DNA of 64,000 bases from Gilliamella sp. Pas-s25. Lineage in GTDB: Bacteria; Pseudomonadota; Gammaproteobacteria; Enterobacterales; Orbaceae. Made by a program: the position numbers and the translations under genes. Shown here piece after piece: positions 61,725-64,000 of the stretch. The notes beneath the pieces are model-generated. The model worked only from the letters and a program-made list of their open reading frames with translations, was not told the DNA's origin and ran no database searches. How positions within the stretch are numbered: the stretch's first letter is position 1; each line of letters opens with the position of its first letter. The stretch lies in contig NZ_WTEV01000007.1 of NCBI RefSeq assembly GCF_009795885.1, forward strand, positions 66,918 to 130,917, in the 5' to 3' direction.

Positions 61725-62262
61725 CTTAGGCAGTTAACAAGCCCTCCCATTCCAATGATTGTGATACCACAAATAGCCATTCTATATTCACCAGAAATTA
61801 GGTAATGTGTTTCTTTATCCGATTAAGTATAACCCAAATTACCTTTATCTGTTTCAGGTGATTTTTGTTAATAAGATTTAAGTAACATTTTTAATTGTTT
61901 ACTGTTTATTTTTTCATACTTGATAACGTATTGAAAATACAAGCATTAAGCATGTCTAATATAGATTCATCTTTAAAAAATTAGAAAAAATAAGGTAAAA
62001 AAAGATTGCACAGAATAAAAAATAATCTTATTTTAAATAAACCAATGCATTATTTTTAGTTTTTGAATACTTTCTAAAGGAATTTAGGTAGATTATAGGT
62101 AGACATAAAAGAATACGTTATTCGATAAAGCTATTTTATATAAAAAGCTGACCTATCTTGTATCTAAATTTTCCAATGATCACCAAAATCAGATCCGTAA
62201 AGTGATTGTACAGTTATCCTAGCAGATAGCGTAAAAGTCAAGATATAGAGATAGATATCAGT
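61725..62262. other. Intergenic region before the Rhs gene
   Basis: 538 bp of AT-rich DNA. No ORF, RNA gene, repeat or clear terminator was recognised. Confidence 0.55.
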
Positions 62263-62724
62263 ATGAATAATAAAAATAATAATGATAATAAAGATAGAAA
62301 ACAAGAAATCTTAGCGCCTATTTTGGTGCGTTTTTCAAAGATTCTAGATGTTATCGACCATGAAGTACATGATAAGTATAAACAACAACTTAAGGCCAAT
62401 GGTGTTGTCAGTGGTATTCAACTGCTCAGTTTAAATAAAAAACTCAGTAAAACCGCGAGGGAAAAAGCAAAAGAGGATGCACAAAAAATAACACCTTGGC
62501 TCTATCCTGACCCAGAACAACAAAAAGAAAATGACGCCAAAAACTTTGACAAGTTATACAGTGTCACCACAAGATGTCCTTTAAATCAAAAAATTGTTAT
62601 TCAATATGGTATTGACCCCACATTATCGGTATTTGCCAATACGCATCTTGAACGAGATAAATTACCTCGTAATGAAAAATTTATAAAAGTCGGTAGATTA
62701 AAAGGGCAATTATTGCCCGTCTAA
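62263..62724 (+). CDS. N-terminal fragment of an Rhs-type toxin protein, ended by an in-frame TAA
   Basis: 153 codons, hydrophilic, beginning MNNKNNNDNKD and ending GRLKGQLLPV. A central segment KITPWLYPDPEQQ and the later VTTRCPLNQKIVIQYG are not a family I can name. The same frame stays open from the TAA (62722-62724) to the window end and reads straight into an Rhs protein, so this is most simply the N-terminus of that protein cut off by a nonsense codon. A separate small gene, for example a chaperone or adaptor, is possible but the lack of a ribosome site for the next ATG argues against it. Confidence 0.6.
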   Translation: MNNKNNNDNKDRKQEILAPILVRFSKILDVIDHEVHDKYKQQLKANGVVSGIQLLSLNKKLSKTAREKAKEDAQKITPWLYPDPEQQKENDAKNFDKLYSVTTRCPLNQKIVIQYGIDPTLSVFANTHLERDKLPRNEKFIKVGRLKGQLLPV

Positions 62725-62760
62725 ACAGAACAGGTCCCCAATAAATTCGGCCCCACCAAT

Positions 62761-64000
62761 ATGGCGCACAGTGTTTTTTCGCCAGATGAAAAAAATGCCA
62801 TACCCTTTGAATTAAATGAAGATGGGATAGCTGTTATTGAAAACTGTGCCCCAGGCCACCGCTATTATGTTCGAATTGCGCCAATAACCGATGAAGCAGA
62901 GATTAATAAGTGGTTAACTGGTTATCAACAAATTATTGAACACTTGTCTGAATTTTTAACATCAGAATGGGATAATGTGCATTCTAAACGTTGGCAAATA
63001 TACGATGAAAAATACCAGCGAATTGAGCAATTTAATAGCGAAGGACTGAGGGGACAGCCACTCAATCCTTACCTCTCCGTGGTGACGGGAGATTTTATAC
63101 TGGGGGTGATTGATGAAGGTAAGCAACCTATCATCGATGGGTTAGAATTTTCATTAAAATACAGTCCAACCCCATTGGGAGTTTTAAATGCCCTTGATTT
63201 GGCAAAAGCAGCGGCGGATAAATTTTGGGAATGGTATCATTCTTCTGAAAAAACAGAAGATGAACAAAAAGAAGCCTATTTTTTTGTGCAAGATGAAGTT
63301 TATATCTATATCATTGCAGCTGCAGTGGAATATTGGTATCAATTGCAGTCACCAAAGGATAAAGCCTATCTCGCTGGAAAGGCTTTTTTTCATATTGCGG
63401 TTGAAATTGTTTTGTTTATTGCTGAATGTTACCTCTTTGGAAAAGTTATTCCTATTGCTGCCAGTGTAATCAAAGCCTCTTCATCAGCTATCAGCCGAAG
63501 CGCCGCTGCGTTACGGGCTAAAGGCGGCGTTAGCGCGATTGAAACTGCCACAACAGAAGATGTTATTCTATCAATGCCACAGCGTTTTGCTGAATTCTTT
63601 GGCAAAAAACAGCAAAAGGCCGTTCTACCCGAAAGCACATCTGGTGGGATAACCGAAGAAGTGGTACTTGAGCAAGGCAAAATTAACCATATTAACAATG
63701 CCGGAAAAAATGAAGCGACGATGGAGATGGGCAATGCTGTAGAAACAGAGAGTAATGCCGTTAAAAACCTGTCTAACGAAGTCGATGGTAATGCCGTTAA
63801 GGGTGAAACCAATTTAGACCCCGTATCAATGTTAACCGGTGAGGAATTGTTAACCCTTGTTGATGATACGCTATTGAGTCAATTCCCGTTTGTTTGGCAA
63901 CGGCTTTACCGGACGAGTGCCGTTGAGTTCAATAATGGATTAGGTTATGGTTGGAGCCACACGCTTTGTCATAGCCTTACTTTTACTGAAGACCATCACA
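62761..64000 (+). CDS. Rhs polymorphic-toxin protein, partial (runs past the window end)
   Basis: 413 codons from the first ATG after the TAA, open to the last base. An N-terminal region follows with EKNAIPFELNEDGIAVI and VRIAPITDEAEINKW. One or two membrane helices lie near residues 201-235 (FFHIAVEIVLFIAECYLFG, VIPIAASVIKA), as in the N-terminal region of many secretion-system Rhs effectors. A low-complexity Asn/Ala linker precedes the Rhs-core start DPVSMLTGEELLTLVDDTLL (residue 353), then FVWQRLYRTSAV and GLGYGWSHTL. These match the DPV-x-x-x-TGE entry motif of T6SS-linked Rhs proteins. The YD-repeat barrel and toxin tip must lie beyond 64000. No ribosome site precedes this ATG, so translation independent of the upstream fragment is doubtful. 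Confidence 0.8.
   Translation, partial: MAHSVFSPDEKNAIPFELNEDGIAVIENCAPGHRYYVRIAPITDEAEINKWLTGYQQIIEHLSEFLTSEWDNVHSKRWQIYDEKYQRIEQFNSEGLRGQPLNPYLSVVTGDFILGVIDEGKQPIIDGLEFSLKYSPTPLGVLNALDLAKAAADKFWEWYHSSEKTEDEQKEAYFFVQDEVYIYIIAAAVEYWYQLQSPKDKAYLAGKAFFHIAVEIVLFIAECYLFGKVIPIAASVIKASSSAISRSAAALRAKGGVSAIETATTEDVILSMPQRFAEFFGKKQQKAVLPESTSGGITEEVVLEQGKINHINNAGKNEATMEMGNAVETESNAVKNLSNEVDGNAVKGETNLDPVSMLTGEELLTLVDDTLLSQFPFVWQRLYRTSAVEFNNGLGYGWSHTLCHSLTFTEDHH

Noticed and set aside
63188..63812. Short ORFs in other frames near the window end
   Set aside because: They lie inside the continuous Rhs frame that runs from 62761 to the window edge and are shadows of it.

Overview
The window is AT-rich DNA from a gammaproteobacterium. 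Many blocks keep the gene order of enteric bacteria: greB/tex, ycbX/zapC, yhdT-panF-prmA-dusB-fis, rbsDACBKR, yebC-ruvC, zipA-ligA, ribA/pgpB-lapA-lapB and ilvGMEDA. The low GC, compact intergenic regions, Rhs toxin gene and adhesin-like surface proteins suggest a host-associated member of Orbaceae (Gilliamella or Frischella-like). That placement is inference from gene content, not from a marker-gene search.

Layout. 1-6.4 kb: a nucleotide-scavenging cluster (add, cpdB, cdd, pdp, ushA). Periplasmic UshA and CpdB strip phosphate from nucleotides, and cytoplasmic Add, Cdd and Pdp salvage the nucleosides; Cdd and Pdp look like the Bacillus types rather than the enteric ones. 6.5-13 kb: a large lipoprotein, tex, greB, ycbX and zapC. 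13-18.8 kb: ilvC behind a LysR-type operator, then yhdT-panF-prmA-dusB-fis. 18.9-24.8 kb: the complete ribose operon with its RbsR palindrome. 25-36 kb: yebC-ruvC, a LemA protein, an AcrAB-type efflux pair and zipA-ligA. 36-43.5 kb: luxS, a tautomerase, ribA, pgpB, lapAB, ycfH, roxA and an MFS transporter. 43.6-46.7 kb: three related small secreted proteins and yghA. 48-54.7 kb: the full ilvGMEDA operon with a leader peptide and attenuator too short to stand out as an ORF. 55-60 kb: three tandem paralogues of a secreted protein ending in an intimin/invasin-type adhesin tip domain. 60-64 kb: an ion-transporter-family antiporter and the start of an Rhs polymorphic-toxin gene that runs off the window.

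Most notable signals: (1) the middle adhesin paralogue carries three perfect copies of a 7-bp repeat just after its ATG, which shifts it out of frame and looks like a phase-variation switch; (2) the adhesin cassettes share flanks but have GC-rich, divergent 3' ends, suggesting tip exchange; (3) a dispersed intergenic element occurs three times, with a 35-bp box present in four perfect copies and a hairpin whose stem sequence differs between copies; (4) the Rhs gene is split by an in-frame TAA after codon 153; (5) one of three paralogous small lipoproteins has lost its lipobox cysteine. No tRNA, rRNA, CRISPR array or intact insertion sequence was seen.
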